Positions 46,330 to 58,999 of a stretch of 64,000 bases of DNA are shown here, in pieces; the stretch's first letter is position 1; each line of letters opens with the position of its first letter. Origin of the DNA: Sphagnum compactum (lineage: Eukaryota; Bryophyta; Sphagnopsida; Sphagnales); contig OZ234493.1 of NCBI GenBank assembly GCA_965153455.1, forward strand, positions 10,716,213-10,780,212, given 5' to 3'. The notes under the pieces were generated by a model. The model did no database searches and was not told the origin of the DNA. It saw only the letters and a list, made by a program, of their open reading frames with translations. Made by a program: the position numbers and the translations under genes.

Positions 46330-47590
46330 CCTTTGTGTCTAGAACCTTCAGTACCTTCCTCATATGGGTGGCGATTCTAGACCCAAAATTGAAAGCCAGT
46401 TAAGAAGACTTCAAGAGCTGGAAGATTCACAGACGATTTTGTAACACCTAATTTGCATCCTCCAGCACAATGTTGGTTTTGGAGAAGTGAGTTATGGAAA
46501 TGTCCTCAGAGAATGCCACCGTATTTGGGAGGGATGGATTCGCGTTCATGACGCCGCCGATGTCCAACCCATAAAAATGGTGGCCTTGGAACGTGTGCTC
46601 GTAGTTTACGGCGGTGGAACCCATGAGATGTGCTTCGTAGGAGACGCGGACCTTCAAAATGCCTTCGTAAGCCGTGATGTAGGCATTGACGCTCGTCATC
46701 GGGGCCAGGTGGAGGTTAATAGCGTTCTCCTCGCCAAACTCCACGGTCTCGCTGTTAGAGCCCGCTTCGCCCGCCTGGCTGCTGTAATTCATGCTCAGCT
46801 CTCCCCCAAGACCTGGAACAATGTCGTAGTTGACTTTGAACCCCAGGTCGATCTGTTTACTAGTTGACCAAGAATTCGAGCTGGTGTTGATGAGCGTCTT
46901 TGTTATCTTGGAGTGGATGTCCAGGTATTCAGTTTCACTATTGTTTGTGTAAGTCCATGACGCTGACCTGTAAGGCACCATTGTGAACTCGGTGATCCTG
47001 ATGTCGATGACCTTCATAACGACTTCCACTTGCGGCCAGTTGTATGTTTTGTACAGGTCATCCCATGGCGTAGGGCTGCGAAGGTAGGCATCCGTCGGCG
47101 ACTCGCCGAAGTACAACTCCCCTTCTTCAGGGCGTTGTCATCAAGCCCAAACGTTGTTCTGTCTGCATCGGTGATCACACGATGGGTGACTCCGGAAGCA
47201 GACACGGAGGAATTTTCCACATCTTCTCCTAGCACTATCTGGATGTCGAAAACGGCCATGATGATGAGGATCTCCTTTCAAGTGCAGGTCTGGCTCTTCA
47301 GATGACAACTCGTTGCCAGGCGCCGGATGTGCTGCACTACTGCTGGAATTCCTGCAATGCACTGATACAAATCACGTGAGCCTGACTTGGCAAAGCTCAA
47401 ATGCAATCGAACAAACTTCCCAGTTCTGAAACAGAAGCATTACTACTGCACTAGTTATGACGAGAATGAGGAGGAGCAGGAGGATTAGGAGGAGGAGCAG
47501 CAATGGGCATACCGTATTTGACGCCTCTTCCCTTCTTCTGATGCGCTGTTGGTCGAAAGCTGCTACCATCGTTTTATAGGATTTTGCCCA
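46330..47590 (-). pseudogene. aerolysin-like (ETX/MTX2-type) protein gene, copy 2, frameshifted
   Basis: On the minus strand the coding part runs from an ATG in good context at 47259 (ATCATGGCC) to a stop at 46448-46450. A deletion relative to copy 1 near 47117-47125 shifts the frame after about 45 codons; the remaining 220 or so codons are open. They contain a Ser/Thr-rich stretch of alternating polarity (NTSSNSWSTSKQID) and strands such as VNAYITAYEGILKVRVSYEA, as in aerolysin/epsilon-toxin-type pore-forming proteins. Known role of the family: membrane pore formation after oligomerisation; plant members are thought to act in defence. No signal peptide precedes the ATG. An upstream frame (ATG at 47569) encodes a Leu-rich hydrophobic stretch, and a donor/acceptor pair around 47510 and 47344 may mark a leader intron. 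TATAAAA near 47573 is directly before that upstream ATG. Base composition is much higher in G+C than the surroundings. Confidence 0.75.
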
Positions 47591-47599
47591 AGTGGCCCG

Positions 47600-50500
47600 G
47601 GAAACGCTAAACACCTCCATCGAGCTCCGTCTGGCTCATGTTTCTCTTGTCTTCTTGCACATGTTTTTCGGCCCTGCTTGGTTCTGCATAGAACCATGCA
47701 GCACGGTTCTACATGTTCTTCTGTTCAACAAAAGAACAAGTCGAATGTCGTCTGTACTGCTTTAATTATTTCATGTTCTGCTGCCGGCCAGCAAATTCGG
47801 AATCTGAACCTCCCGAACATAGAACGTGGTACTATCCACTGGCATAGATTCAGGCGTGAAAGGGGCATGATGTCTTTTCTATTCAAATAACTCCCACAGT
47901 CAAAAAGTCAAACCTTGCGGCAGAACCAGAAAGTGCTCCGCAGGGCTGCACTGTCAGGCCCAGAAAGGGCGCCGGACAGAGCTCGATGGGGGGGGGGGGG
48001 GAGGCGGTGATTGGTATTTAGCGTTTCGCAAGCGGCCCCCTTCATCAACAGACAATCAATGGACAGACTCACTGATTTTATCGACAGACAAATCTAACTC
48101 CACCTACAGCCTTCATCACCAGATTCTTCGTACTGACAAAACTGTGCAAGCTACCGCTTCTAGGTTGGAAGAACCCGTTGTAAGTTACTAGGGGTTTGCA
48201 TCCGCATGTAAAAAGCCTCTGTAGTCTGTACGAGGACTTGCTTCGAGGTACATTGCGAATAACAATGCATCCTCCATTAACACTGTCGAATTTCCAACAG
48301 GTGGTGGTAATAACGGCAGGGCAGGTTCTTGTGTTTCATAATTTACCTGCAGAGTCCAGACCAGCGCTGGCCGGATATTGAAAACCGAACCGGGTATCAG
48401 ATAAGCTGCCTGCCGGTTCTATTCACGCGAGTCACCCAGTGCAGAACCTGCCCGGCTAGGTATTAGGATTTACAATACCTTTGAATACCCGATCGGCAGA
48501 GTATCACTTTAAGAAAAAACAATACCCTACTAGAAGACCTCTCTCATTCACCTAGGTCAGTTATTTTTTTCATCTTAATTTTTCATCCTAATTTATTCAT
48601 GTTCATCTTTTTTCATCTAATTTTTTTCATTTATACAGGTATTCATTCTATGCCCTAAACCTAAAATTGTAAACCTAAGGCCATTTTCCATCTCCATTGC
48701 CTCTTGCTTTGGCTTTCAGCAACATGGCCCCTTTTGCTTTATGTCAAAACTCAAAACTCAAGATGGATTTCTTCAAGCTCTACCTAGATTCAATAGCCAC
48801 CTATGATTGTTCGATGCAATTTTCTGCTTTCTTTTCAATGCTATTACAAGCATTGATTGATTTTTGCAACAAATTGATCAAAGCTGGAATTGAAAAGCTA
48901 CTAGGAGTGTGTGGTTTGGCTTCAATGCATTCTTCAAACATTGAATTGATTTCTACACAATTCAAGTTGTCTCCTTCATAGCTAATGTTTGTTTATCTTA
49001 TGAATCTTTAATCACCTTTTTTAAAGTGACAATTTTCATGAGATTATTTCATTGCAAGGAGGTTGAAGCTTACCCTTTTTGTTTCTTTTCCAATTATTGA
49101 TTTAGCACCATTTGCTTTAGATCTTAAGGAGCCTTTTAAAGTTCATTGTTCATAATGTAGTTGAGAGTTAGGGTTTGTTTTTCTATTATGAGATTCCATC
49201 AAACACAAAACCTTTTATGAAAAACACCGGTTATTGCATTAGGGTTTCTTTATGAAGGTTTTGATTCTTAATGTGACAAGTTTTAAAATCAAATTGTTCC
49301 ATAAAATCCTAAAGCCTTAATTAATTAGCAATTTGATTATCCTTCCAATCAAAAAAATCCCATTAACCTTTTAATTCCAAGCTTTTGTTCTAGAGCTCTA
49401 TTTATTGTACCACCTTATAACCTTTTCCCCAAATCTTTTTGTATTATAAAACACCTTGTGAAGTTCATTGTCCCATGAATTCCAATAGTTCACTATTTGG
49501 TCAAGGGTTAGGGTTTATTTATCTCTTATGAACTTTCACTAAATTTTTCTTTTGCAATGCTTAGAGTTGAAAGGCCAATAGCCAAAACCTTATTGCTATT
49601 TTGACACCTACTATTTGTGGTTGGAAGTTCCAAAAGCCTATTTTGTATTTGAGTCTTGAGTATTGATTCTTTAGGTGATAATTTTCATAATGAAATTCGT
49701 ACAAAATCCTTAATTACCAAATGCCATTGCATTTAGAACCACAAGAACCTTCTCTGTTTGTAATTTTGGTTTATAATAAATAATAAGTTCCTGATTAATT
49801 TTGGAGTTCACTATTTTTTTCCCACAAAGTTAAAGGCAAATGTTAGAAATGGAAATAGTCAAATTGAATGTTCAAACTTGTAGCAATATTCTGATGTTGT
49901 TGTTGACTTCAAAAGGAAGAACTTAGTTGAGGTTTTAGGGCTAGTGGTTGGTTCAACTTCAATGCCAAGTGGTATAACACCATATGCTTTTGAAAGCATT
50001 GAAACCCCAAGCAACTTGGATGTGAAAACAAAAATTGCATTCATATCAACATGCATGGGTCCTTAAACTGATCACAAGTTATCTTTCCCTTGACATTTTT
50101 TTTTATGAATGATGGTAATAAACCTGGTCATGTTACATCTCAAACCATTGGTGTGTTGTTTGCCACACTGTCTTTCAAACTTGTAATCCCAAAAGTACCA
50201 CTAGAAGAAATAAAAATGTATGATTTCATATAAACAATAACATGGGATTACTTATAGGACAAAACAGATTTCAATTGAACACCCAACCAACTGGTGTAGG
50301 TGGAAGACTCCCAATTTAGCTCTTGTTACAAAAGAACAATAATAGGAAAATCCAAGAAAGGGTTATTATTAGTTATGGGGCCATTCAAACCATTTTGGGT
50401 TAGCAAATCCTGACAAGAAAGATGATGCAAAACAATTGAAATTCAAAGAGGACGTCATTTGTGGCCAAAACTTACATGCCTAATTCGAATAGTGGAAAGT

Positions 50501-51150
50501 TAGTGGCTAAGGCATTTGCTCATGCATCAAACTCTTCGAATTGTCTTTCCAAATCAAAAATAGATGGTTCAATTTGCCATCCTTTCACTAGTTTTCAAAA
50601 CCATGGAACAATATGCGATTCTAGCTTTAGATTCTTGTGTTATAGGAATAACATCTTTTGACTTATGGATGTTCAAATTTGGACATGACACATTTGCCAT
50701 TGTGATTAATTTTATAAACACATAATGGGTACCTTATCATGTGTCAATGTAAATTTTTGAAGCTCCACTAATACAATTGGAATTACAATGGTAATGTAAG
50801 TCTCTTATCTTATAATTTGCTAGAAAACCCGATTGCCTACATGAAGGATCATGGTTGTTATTTTGTAAATAGATGAGCACAAGTAGGTTGGAATGAATAG
50901 GAAAGAATATTTTTTGGTATACCTTATCCACATTAACAAAATATTCTTTAACATATATTGTTAATGTGGATAAAATATTCCCTAACAATAGAAATAAACC
51001 TCTAGATCAAACAACATGTTCAAATATACCATGACATAGTATAATAGTATAATAGACCAAACAAGTGGCAGTTTTTACATGGAAGGCCGACAATATAGGT
51101 GTCACAGATGCCAACGTCAAGGGTTTCATTCATTTGAATGTTCATTCACG
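47600..51150. other. intergenic DNA without a supported gene
   Basis: It includes a poly-G tract (about 47989-48001) and stretches rich in 'accggttct' and 'aatacccg' (48380-48500), which echo 'aatacccgg' and 'gaaacccg' near 45990-46140. Frames around 48.7 and 50.5 kb show no family motif. Mostly AT-rich after 48.5 kb. Confidence 0.5.
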
Positions 51151-51164
51151 ACTTATAATGAACT

Positions 51165-51410
51165 TGGACCTAACTTTTAGTTTAGTTTCAATTCATTTTT
51201 AGTTAACTTCTAGTTAAATTTAAGTTCACTTCTAATTCACTTCTAGTTAACTCTTAGTTCAAGTTTAGTTAAGTCCTAATTCACTTTTAATTAACTCATA
51301 GTTCACTTTTAGTTCACTCTTAATTCATTATTAGTCAAGTTTAAGTTCACTCTTAATTGAGTTTTAGTTCACTTTCAATTGAGTTTTAGTTCACTCATAG
51401 TTCACACATT
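51165..51410. repeat. degenerate array of TTAGTTCACT-like units
   Basis: Units of about 12-24 bp such as 'ttctagttcac', 'tttagttcact' and 'cttaattcac' follow one another. It is an old, diverged simple array with both strands' versions of TTAACT/AGTTAA mixed. Confidence 0.75.
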
Positions 51411-51939
51411 ACTACACATGGGTGCACATGGGCGCAGATGGGCCACATGTAGATTAGAAATTTCTGAAAAACTTCTTTAAGCTAAGTGCCCATTGGATAT
51501 AAATAAAAGTAAAATTTCTCATTACGTTTAGTCTATTCAACATTAATTTTGGGTATTTTTTTTGTCATAGCTTTGTTTTGTTTCTTTTTTGCAATCAAAT
51601 CGTTTTGGATTCATGTTTGCATTTGTCGTGTTCTTATTCTTCTTCTTTTTTGTTTCATGATCTAGATTTGGAATTAGGCATGCATTTTTTCTTGTTTTGG
51701 TTACAAAATCCTATAAACTTGGTTGTTTTCATGCCCATAACAGTTTGAACAAACTCCCATTTTTGTTGTTTTTTTTTGTTATCCTTTTGTTTTGAAATCA
51801 TGTTTACATCAATGGAAAAAGTCCTTGTTATCCTTAGGAATCTTGAATAGGAAAATCAAGCACTTCATGAATCTATTGTTCATTTATAAACAAATCAAGT
51901 TTTGACCTTTGGGATGTGTTTTTACAACACAAGCCCAAC

Positions 51940-52712
51940 CAAAGGACCCACAAAATACCCTACCTAACAAGTTTGATGGCACACGTTCAGAATTTCAAAG
52001 TTTTGTCAACCAAGTGTGTTTGGCCATCTAACTTCATCCTCATTGGTATCCAACTACCCAAGTTAGATTCATTAGCATTTTGTTGTCAAACACGGCTTTT
52101 GCTTGGTTTACATCTTTGTTGGAACATCAATCACCCTTATTCAATGACTTTGAAATGTTTCTTGAAAAGCTCAATGTCACCTTTGGATATTCAAACAAAA
52201 ACGCATGTCTAACATCAAAATACAATCTTTTTGTCAAGAATCACATTCAACTGCAATATATGCATCAAAGTTTAAACAATTTGTTTATAATATTTCATGG
52301 GGTGAAACAACACTCATAAGTTAGTTCCAATTTGGATTACAAGGGGATGTGAATTAGGACTTGCTACTCACCCTGCCAAACCTTTCAACATTAAATCAGG
52401 CCATTACACAAGTTGTTTGGTGTAACAACAAGCTCTTTGAATGTCAACAAAAAGGGCATCATGAACCAACTCAACAACACAAGAGAGTTTTACACCACTA
52501 ACAACACAAAGGAACTTTCCACCTACAATGTTAACCCATTTTTTGGTAACCTCACCAAAGGATGACCCCATGCAAATTGATAAGACAAAATTCAAGCCCC
52601 TCGTAGAACAAGGAAAACTACACCAACATACAAACAATCTTTGTTTATAATGTGGAAAACCAAATCATGTTGCTTGCGAATGTCCAAAAAAATGTGGTCC
52701 ACATGTAACACG
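51940..52712 (+). pseudogene. Ty3/gypsy-type Gag remnant with zinc knuckle
   Basis: On the plus strand, in shifting frames, the sequence reads a Gag capsid-like region: FDGTRSEF-like start, FVNQVCLAI, then LLSNTAFAWFTSLLEHQSPL and FEMFLEKLNVTFG. About 400 bases later PMQIDKTKFKPL precedes a CCHC zinc knuckle, CGKPNHVACECPKK, in which the residue after the first Cys-Leu is a stop codon. This matches plant Ty3/gypsy-like Gag proteins. No protease, reverse transcriptase or integrase was recognised after it, so it is a truncated, dead copy. It abuts the tandem array starting at about 52725. Confidence 0.75.
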
Positions 52713-52724
52713 TGCATCTTAATG

Positions 52725-53800
52725 CTTATTGCTACCTATTTTATTAGTGGCTATTAATGATTATTTTATTAGTGACTATTAGTGGTTATTCTATTAATGG
52801 TTATTGGTGACTATTTTATTAATGGTTATTAGTAGTTATTTTATTGGTGGCTATTGATGGCTATTCTATTAATGGTTATTGGTGGCTATTTTATTAATGG
52901 CTACTGGTGGTTATTTTATTAATGGCTATTGGTGGCTATTTTATAATTGTTATTGGTGACTATTATATTGGTGGCTATTGGTGGCTATTCTATTAATGGC
53001 TATCGATGATTATTATATGAATCACTACTGGTGACTATTTTATTAATGGCTATTGGTGGCTATTCTATTAATGGCTATCAATGACTATTCTATGAATGGC
53101 TATTAGCGGCTATTCTATGAATGGCTATTGGTGGCTATTTTATTAATGGCTATCGATGACTATTCTATGAATGGCTATTGGTGATTATTCTATTAATGGC
53201 TATTGGTGGTTATTCTATTAATGGCTATTGGTGGTTTTATTTTATTAATGGCTATTGATAATTATTATATTAATGGCTATTGATGGATATTGGTGTTTAT
53301 TAATGACTATTCTATTAATGGTTATTGATGGATATTCTATTGGTGGATATTGGTGTTTATTTATGGCTATTATATTAGTGGCTATTAATGGTTATTCTAT
53401 TAATGATTATTAATAGTTATTATATTAGTAACTATTGGTTATTATTATATTAATGGCTATTAATGGTCATTTTATTAATGGCTATTGGTGGTTATTCTAT
53501 TGGTGGATATTTGTGGTTATTAATGGTTATTATATTAGTGACTATTGGTGGCTATTATATTACTGGCTATTAGTGGTTATTATATTTATGGTTATTGGTT
53601 GTTATTATATTAATGGCTATTGGTGAATATTTTGTTAATGGATATTGGTGGTTATTAATGGGTATTGTATTAGTGGTTATTGGTGGCTATTCTATTAATG
53701 GTTATTGGTAGATATTGGTGCATATTGGTGGTTATCAATGTTATTATATTAGTGACTATTTTATTAATGGTTATTAATGGTTATTGTATTATAAGTTATT
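52725..53800. repeat. long array of (TATTAATGGC/TATTGGTGGC)-type units
   Basis: More than 1 kb of alternating 'tattctattaatgg', 'ctattggtggctatt' and 'ttattagtggttat' variants. The basic unit is about 11-13 bp and is combined irregularly into longer ones. G occurs mainly as GG in one strand, giving strong strand asymmetry. Open frames through it are artefacts (for example INGYW repeats). Confidence 0.92.
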
Positions 53801-55200
53801 ATTGGTTGTTATATGTTATATTACGACTATTGGTGATTATTCTATTATAAATTATTGTTGGATCTATGTTATAATATCATAGGTTATTCATAGTTATTAT
53901 ATTGTAGGGTATTTTTAAATATTTTCCATAGGTTATTATTTTATATTTTAAGTTATTTTACCTTAGGTCATTATATTTTATTTTAAATCATTTTAAGTTA
54001 TTATACTTAGAATAAAATAATTTATAATAACATAAAGTAAAATTACCTTGAAAAACTTAAAGTATAACTTGAAATAACATATATTAACTTAAAATAAAAT
54101 AACCTAAGGTATAGCCTAAAGTTAGTTGAATAATTTAATTTAGAATAACTTAAAAGCTTATAATAAGTTAATTAAAATACCTTAAGGTAAAATAACATAT
54201 AATAGTTTAGGGTACAATAATTTATAATAATTTATAATAACTTATAATAACATAAGATATAAGTTTAAATAATTAAATTACCTTAAAATAATATAGGGTA
54301 TATCATAAAGTATCATTAAAATCAATAAAATGCAATGAACTTATTTCACTTTTAAAGGTTCCATAGTGATTTAGGTTAGTGAACTGCACCCCACTTTTGT
54401 AGTAGTGTTGGGTGCAATTTTTTTTTTCCTATGTTAGTTTTGATGGAGGTAATGAACACATTAAGACGGATGTCAATGTGATGTGTAATGCAAATTGGCC
54501 ACATCACATCCATTTTGACAATCTTGTTACAATTATGTAATCTTCAAAAACAAAACATTAATATTTCAAGAGTTGTTATCTATAATCATACTTTCTATGG
54601 AACTATGGTGCAAATGTACATAGATGAACTCATCCTCCATTCAAATGTTGAACTTTAGATTACATAGGATGAAATTGTAAATGATTGAAGAATTAACATA
54701 CAATTGTGTGGCAGATCAACACTTAAGGCAACCCTTGCACATGTTTTTTTCTCCTTTGTATTTATCATCAAATTTGACCGCACTAATTTCATTCCTTGCC
54801 TTCTCAAAGGCACAATCATGAATAGATCCTGCAAATTAAACATGCAAGTTGGGTTTTTGCTCTTTGACAATGTCATCAATGATGACATGTATCACATTGT
54901 TTCTTGTGCGTGTTATCAACATAGTTTATATAGCCCTAGAAACAACTTCTAATATGTGAATTCAAACAAGTCCTATTCGCATCATCAAGAGTTCAAATTT
55001 ATGTTCTATACAAGATATTGCTAGCCCCTCAATAAAATCATTTATTGAATCAATAACTACAAAAATCTTCTAGAAAAATCTTTTAAAACAAGAAAGTTAT
55101 TGGAAGACATGAATAAATGTAGGAAGCTAATGAGGATGACATAACAAGTTAGATCCCAAGTTTGATTGAGGTTATGATGATTTATAGATGAAAGGCAAGT
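53801..55200. other. AT-rich DNA without a supported gene
   Basis: 53.9-54.4 kb consists largely of TAAAATAA/TTATAATAA variants, a decayed simple sequence. 54.4-55.0 kb has short frames without family motifs; it might be a further decayed part of the gypsy element, but I cannot show it. Confidence 0.5.
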
Positions 55201-55204
55201 AGTT

Positions 55205-55650
55205 TTAGTTATGCATGAAGTTGGGTTTAGAAGGAGAATGGAATTTAAAAAGAGAAAGTTGTAAGAAATCAAGGATTAATTGGGCTTGAAAGATGAACAT
55301 TTATATTTTATGTTTAATGAAAGATTGCATAATAATTAGTGAGTAGAAAAGGATCTTGGGTCATCAATAATCACATTAAAATTGTCAAATTGAAGTTATG
55401 TTTAGAGAAAGAATGAAGTTTAGAAAGAGAAGGCTATAGGGAGTTATCATTGAATTGGGTTTGAAAGATAAAAAGTTAGATTTTATGTTTAGTGAGAAAT
55501 TGCATGAGTGATCAAAAAGCAAATTTGGGTCATTAGATTGACATTTAAATTATCAAGTTGAAGGAATGTTTAGAAAAAGAATGAAGATTAGAAAGAGAGA
55601 ATTGTAGGACTTAGGGGTTGAGTTGGGTTTGAGAGGTATTGTTAATAGAT
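55205..55650. repeat. degenerate tandem repeat of about 175-190 bp, about 2.5 copies
   Basis: Blocks 'gaatg.a.ttta.aaagaga', 'ttgggtttgaaagat' and 'tttatgtttagtgagaaattgcat' recur in order at about 55215, 55408 and 55580. Copies are diverged. Confidence 0.7.
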
Positions 55651-56447
55651 TATCAGGGTGATATCCTAATGAGGAAAATTAAAAAAGTGACATAAGATTG
55701 TGAAAGCTTTGATGTCTGATCCAACATCCAACCCATCCACCATTATTATTTTTTATGTTGAGAAATAAGCAATTACATTGTTTTTTTGTAACTCCTAATC
55801 AACGAGCAATATATGGAATTGTGTGAATGACTACAAGGGTTGTGCTTCCATAAGATATTGATTACACTTAATCATGATTAAAAAATTGCTTAATGAGACT
55901 ATTTTTAAAAAAATTAAAGAAAAATAATACATTTTCCTATTTGATAACTGGTCAAGACATAGAACCTAGCTGGTTCTCAAAAAAAAACCCGGCCCTTATG
56001 CATACCAAACAATTCTTATGCAAAAACAATATTGATACCCTTATTGACTAGTTAGCCTAACAAGTTGGTACCAGGTGGGCTTCAAAAATTTAAGAAAGTC
56101 CTAATATTTGATACCTTGTGTGTAAGGAAAATGTCAAATATTCAAAAAATTCAGCCCCATGGATATTGAAAAAAATCAATATCTGGCCAACACTGGTCTC
56201 AACACTAAACCAGCAGGTTTAAGGGGAAAGGCTGGCCAGAGTGAACTAGCTCTCACCAGCGCACCATCCACTGCCCATTATGACTCAGTTGTGGATAAAC
56301 TTCAACTGAGTTGATACCCGGTTTTGCCTTGGTAACCCATCCTATAAGAATTAGGTCCTATATGTAGATAGACAGATAGGAAAATAGTTGAATACTAGTA
56401 GGTAAGTGCCGGTTTTACTAGTTACCTACTTGGTAGGTAATAAAAAA

Positions 56448-57000
56448 AAAGCGACTGAGCTCACCACCATGGTTAGTGAGGGAACTGGAACCCAACAGAA
56501 AACTGTTTCCTTATCACTAGCCATCCATCTTTCATGCTGCACTGGTGAGTGCTGGTTCACTCTGGCCCCAAACGCCCAGTTACCTTCTCACTGGAATTTA
56601 TCTTTAAATAAATTTAAAATCCTCATACCTTAAAATAAATTAAAATATTACAAATAGCAAATTAAAGCAACTACTAAAGTTACAAATGGAACTGGAGCCC
56701 AATGAGAAATGGTTTACTATCTACATTAGTAGAGATTAATGGTATTAGTAGGACCCTCGGATCGTCTCAGTCAGCACCCTTGAGATTGGGTTGAAATTTG
56801 GCAGCACTGAACCGTCCCATAATTTCACAATTGTCCGAAGCTTCCCTAAAAGCGTTACCAACTAGGGTTACAATTCATAGGCCTTGTCACACATAAGATA
56901 ATATGGTCAAGTGGCCAAGTAACTTTGTATCGGGGGTATCACTGAGACCATCTAGGGATTCGTCAATCCCATGGAGACCATCCAACAACTCCCTAAAAAT
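56448..57000. repeat. dispersed repeat family, copy 2
   Basis: It matches 39690-40520 ('gctcaccaccatggttagtg', 'catgctgcactggtgagtgc', 'cccaatgagaaatggtttac') and continues with a part shared with 58450-58740 ('ggaccctc.gatcg', 'atttggcagcactg', 'cacataagataatatg', 'tatcactgagacc'). It is the longest overlap among the three copies. Confidence 0.78.
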
Positions 57001-57445
57001 TAAAGTTATCTATAAAGTCACCCTCTCTTTTACCCCCTATCCCCTCTTTGGTGGTAACCGCAAAGTAAGGAAATTTTATTAATCTCAGTACGAAATGCTG
57101 AAACTCAGCATTTAATGCACAATGTTTGAGAGTAATTATAGTGGTTGTGCAGGTAGGAACAGTGAAAATACATGTAACAGCAGTGGAGGCGCTCAGGAAA
57201 AAGGAAAGAGGGGATGAATCTCAGTTTAGCACCAAAATTGCTGGAAAAACTGGTTTGGGTCACAGTTATTTCGGTTTGTAAAATTCCATTCCCAGTTACA
57301 CATTTGATGCCCTATTGTGCCGAAACTGGCCGTTCTCGCCCCCTAATCGCCTGACTTTAGGGATAACTTTATTGTACCCTAAAGGTTGTGACTCGTTTTT
57401 TAAGGCCTCCTTGCAAGTGGGATAACGTGCTTCAGTTGGAAAGCA

Positions 57446-57678
57446 AGTAATCAAGGGGGAATCAACCTTTGACCCTTCAAAGTTCCATGCGTTTTTTTTT
57501 TTGCCAAGAAAACGTGGGAATGGACGTAATCAAGGGGGAATCAACCTTTCACCCTTCAAAGTTCCATGCTTTTTTTTTGCCAAGAAAACGTGGGAATGGA
57601 GGTAATCAAGGGGGAATCAACCTTTCACCCTTCAAAGTTCCATGCTTTTTTTTTGCCAAGAAAACGTGGGAATGGAGG
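57446..57678. repeat. 76-80-bp minisatellite, 3 copies
   Basis: GTAATCAAGGGGGAATC starts at 57446, 57526 and 57602 (the first preceded by 'gca', later ones by 'gac' or 'gag'). Each unit contains a T-run of variable length followed by 'gccaagaaaacgtgggaatgga'-like sequence. The copies are almost identical, so this is recent. Confidence 0.93.
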
Positions 57679-58199
57679 GTTCCACTTTTTTTCTACGCCC
57701 CTCCACAAATGGGATAATATATGTTCCCATTGGAACATAAGGATCATGCTTGGTATGAAGGTACTACCTGAGGTCACACAAGTCTAATCGGTTCTTTGAC
57801 ACCAGGACCAATATCACCTTATATTCTGAAGTTCCAACTTGGTACCCGTCTAATATCAGTTACAACAGAATGGTTCAGCAGCAATGGTCCCAAAGAGCTC
57901 CCTTCCTTTGTGTGGTGCCCAATTTAGCACTGGCCTTTTTTTAACCAGCAAAACTTCACCAAAAGTTGATATTAAATATTCAAAATTTATAAAAAAAACA
58001 TTTTTGTGGTTTGCAATTGTTTTGTTTGTGATTTTGTTTCTACTGTAAACTTGCACCAAGCAAATTTGTAGTTGATCCCCAATGTGAGTGGCACATCCAA
58101 TGTGGTGATGCATGAATGGGCTTCTGGTTCGATTTGAAGATAGGTATGGACAACCTGAGTTTTCGCTGGCACTTCCATTATGATGCATTGCCATTGTCC

Positions 58200-58740
58200 T
58201 GGTACCTTAAAATCAATTAAAATAGCATATTAAGACAACTTTTAAAATTTACAAATGGAATTGGAGCGCAATGAGAAATGGTTTACTATTCATCCAAGAT
58301 CCATCCATTGTGGTCCAATGGTGGATGTTGGTTCACAGTGACCCATGACTCTTTGATTGCCACCAAAAACTCTTACCGACTTTCTCTAATGGACAGCAAG
58401 AATTCTTCCAAATTGACTCTTTATCAAAAAGAAAAATTAATGGCTTGAATTTGGCCAGATATAGATTGATTATTGGTATTAGTAGGACCCTCTGATCGCA
58501 CCCTTGCGATCGGGTCGATATTTGGCAGCACTGTTGTTACTGTCCCATAGTTTCACTTGTTCGATGGTTCCCTAAAAATGGTACCTATTGGGATTATGAC
58601 TTCTTTCATAGCCGTTGTTGCACATAAGATAATATGCTCAAGTGGGCAAGTAACTATGTATGTGGGATATCACTGAGACCGTCTACCTAGAATTTGTCAA
58701 TGACATTGAGACCATCCAACAATTCCTTACAAATTGTATA
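58200..58740. repeat. dispersed repeat family, copy 3
   Basis: It shares 'gcaatgagaaatggttta', 'gatccatccattgtggtcc', 'gacagcaagaattcttccaa', 'aaattaatggcttgaa' and 'ggtattagtaggaccctc' with copy 1 and the downstream part with copy 2. Non-coding. Confidence 0.78.
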
Positions 58741-58999
58741 GTAAAATGGTTGCGATTCTTTAATGCTTAGTCTTCGCCTAAAAAATATCCTTGTTTTTTT
58801 TGTTTTGGATGCTTTGTTATTTTAGCTGACTTCTGTTTTTCAAATTTTAATATCTTTTTTTTTAATTTGTATAATCTTTACAAAGTGCTCTTGATAAAAT
58901 TTTTAAAAATTCACAACATGTAATTTTTTCATTGCATGCCGTGAAAAAGATACAATTTGTGACTCCATGATCCCCCAAAACAAACTTGAATTTTTTTGA

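Noticed and set aside
47549-47890. 113-residue plus-strand frame
   Set aside because: It is partly antisense to the aerolysin-like leader, and no homologous domain is visible.
53435-53626. Frame encoding INGYW-like repeats
   Set aside because: Direct translation of the simple tandem array.
57469-57787. Overlapping open frames with repeated peptide
   Set aside because: By-products of the three-copy minisatellite at 57446-57678.
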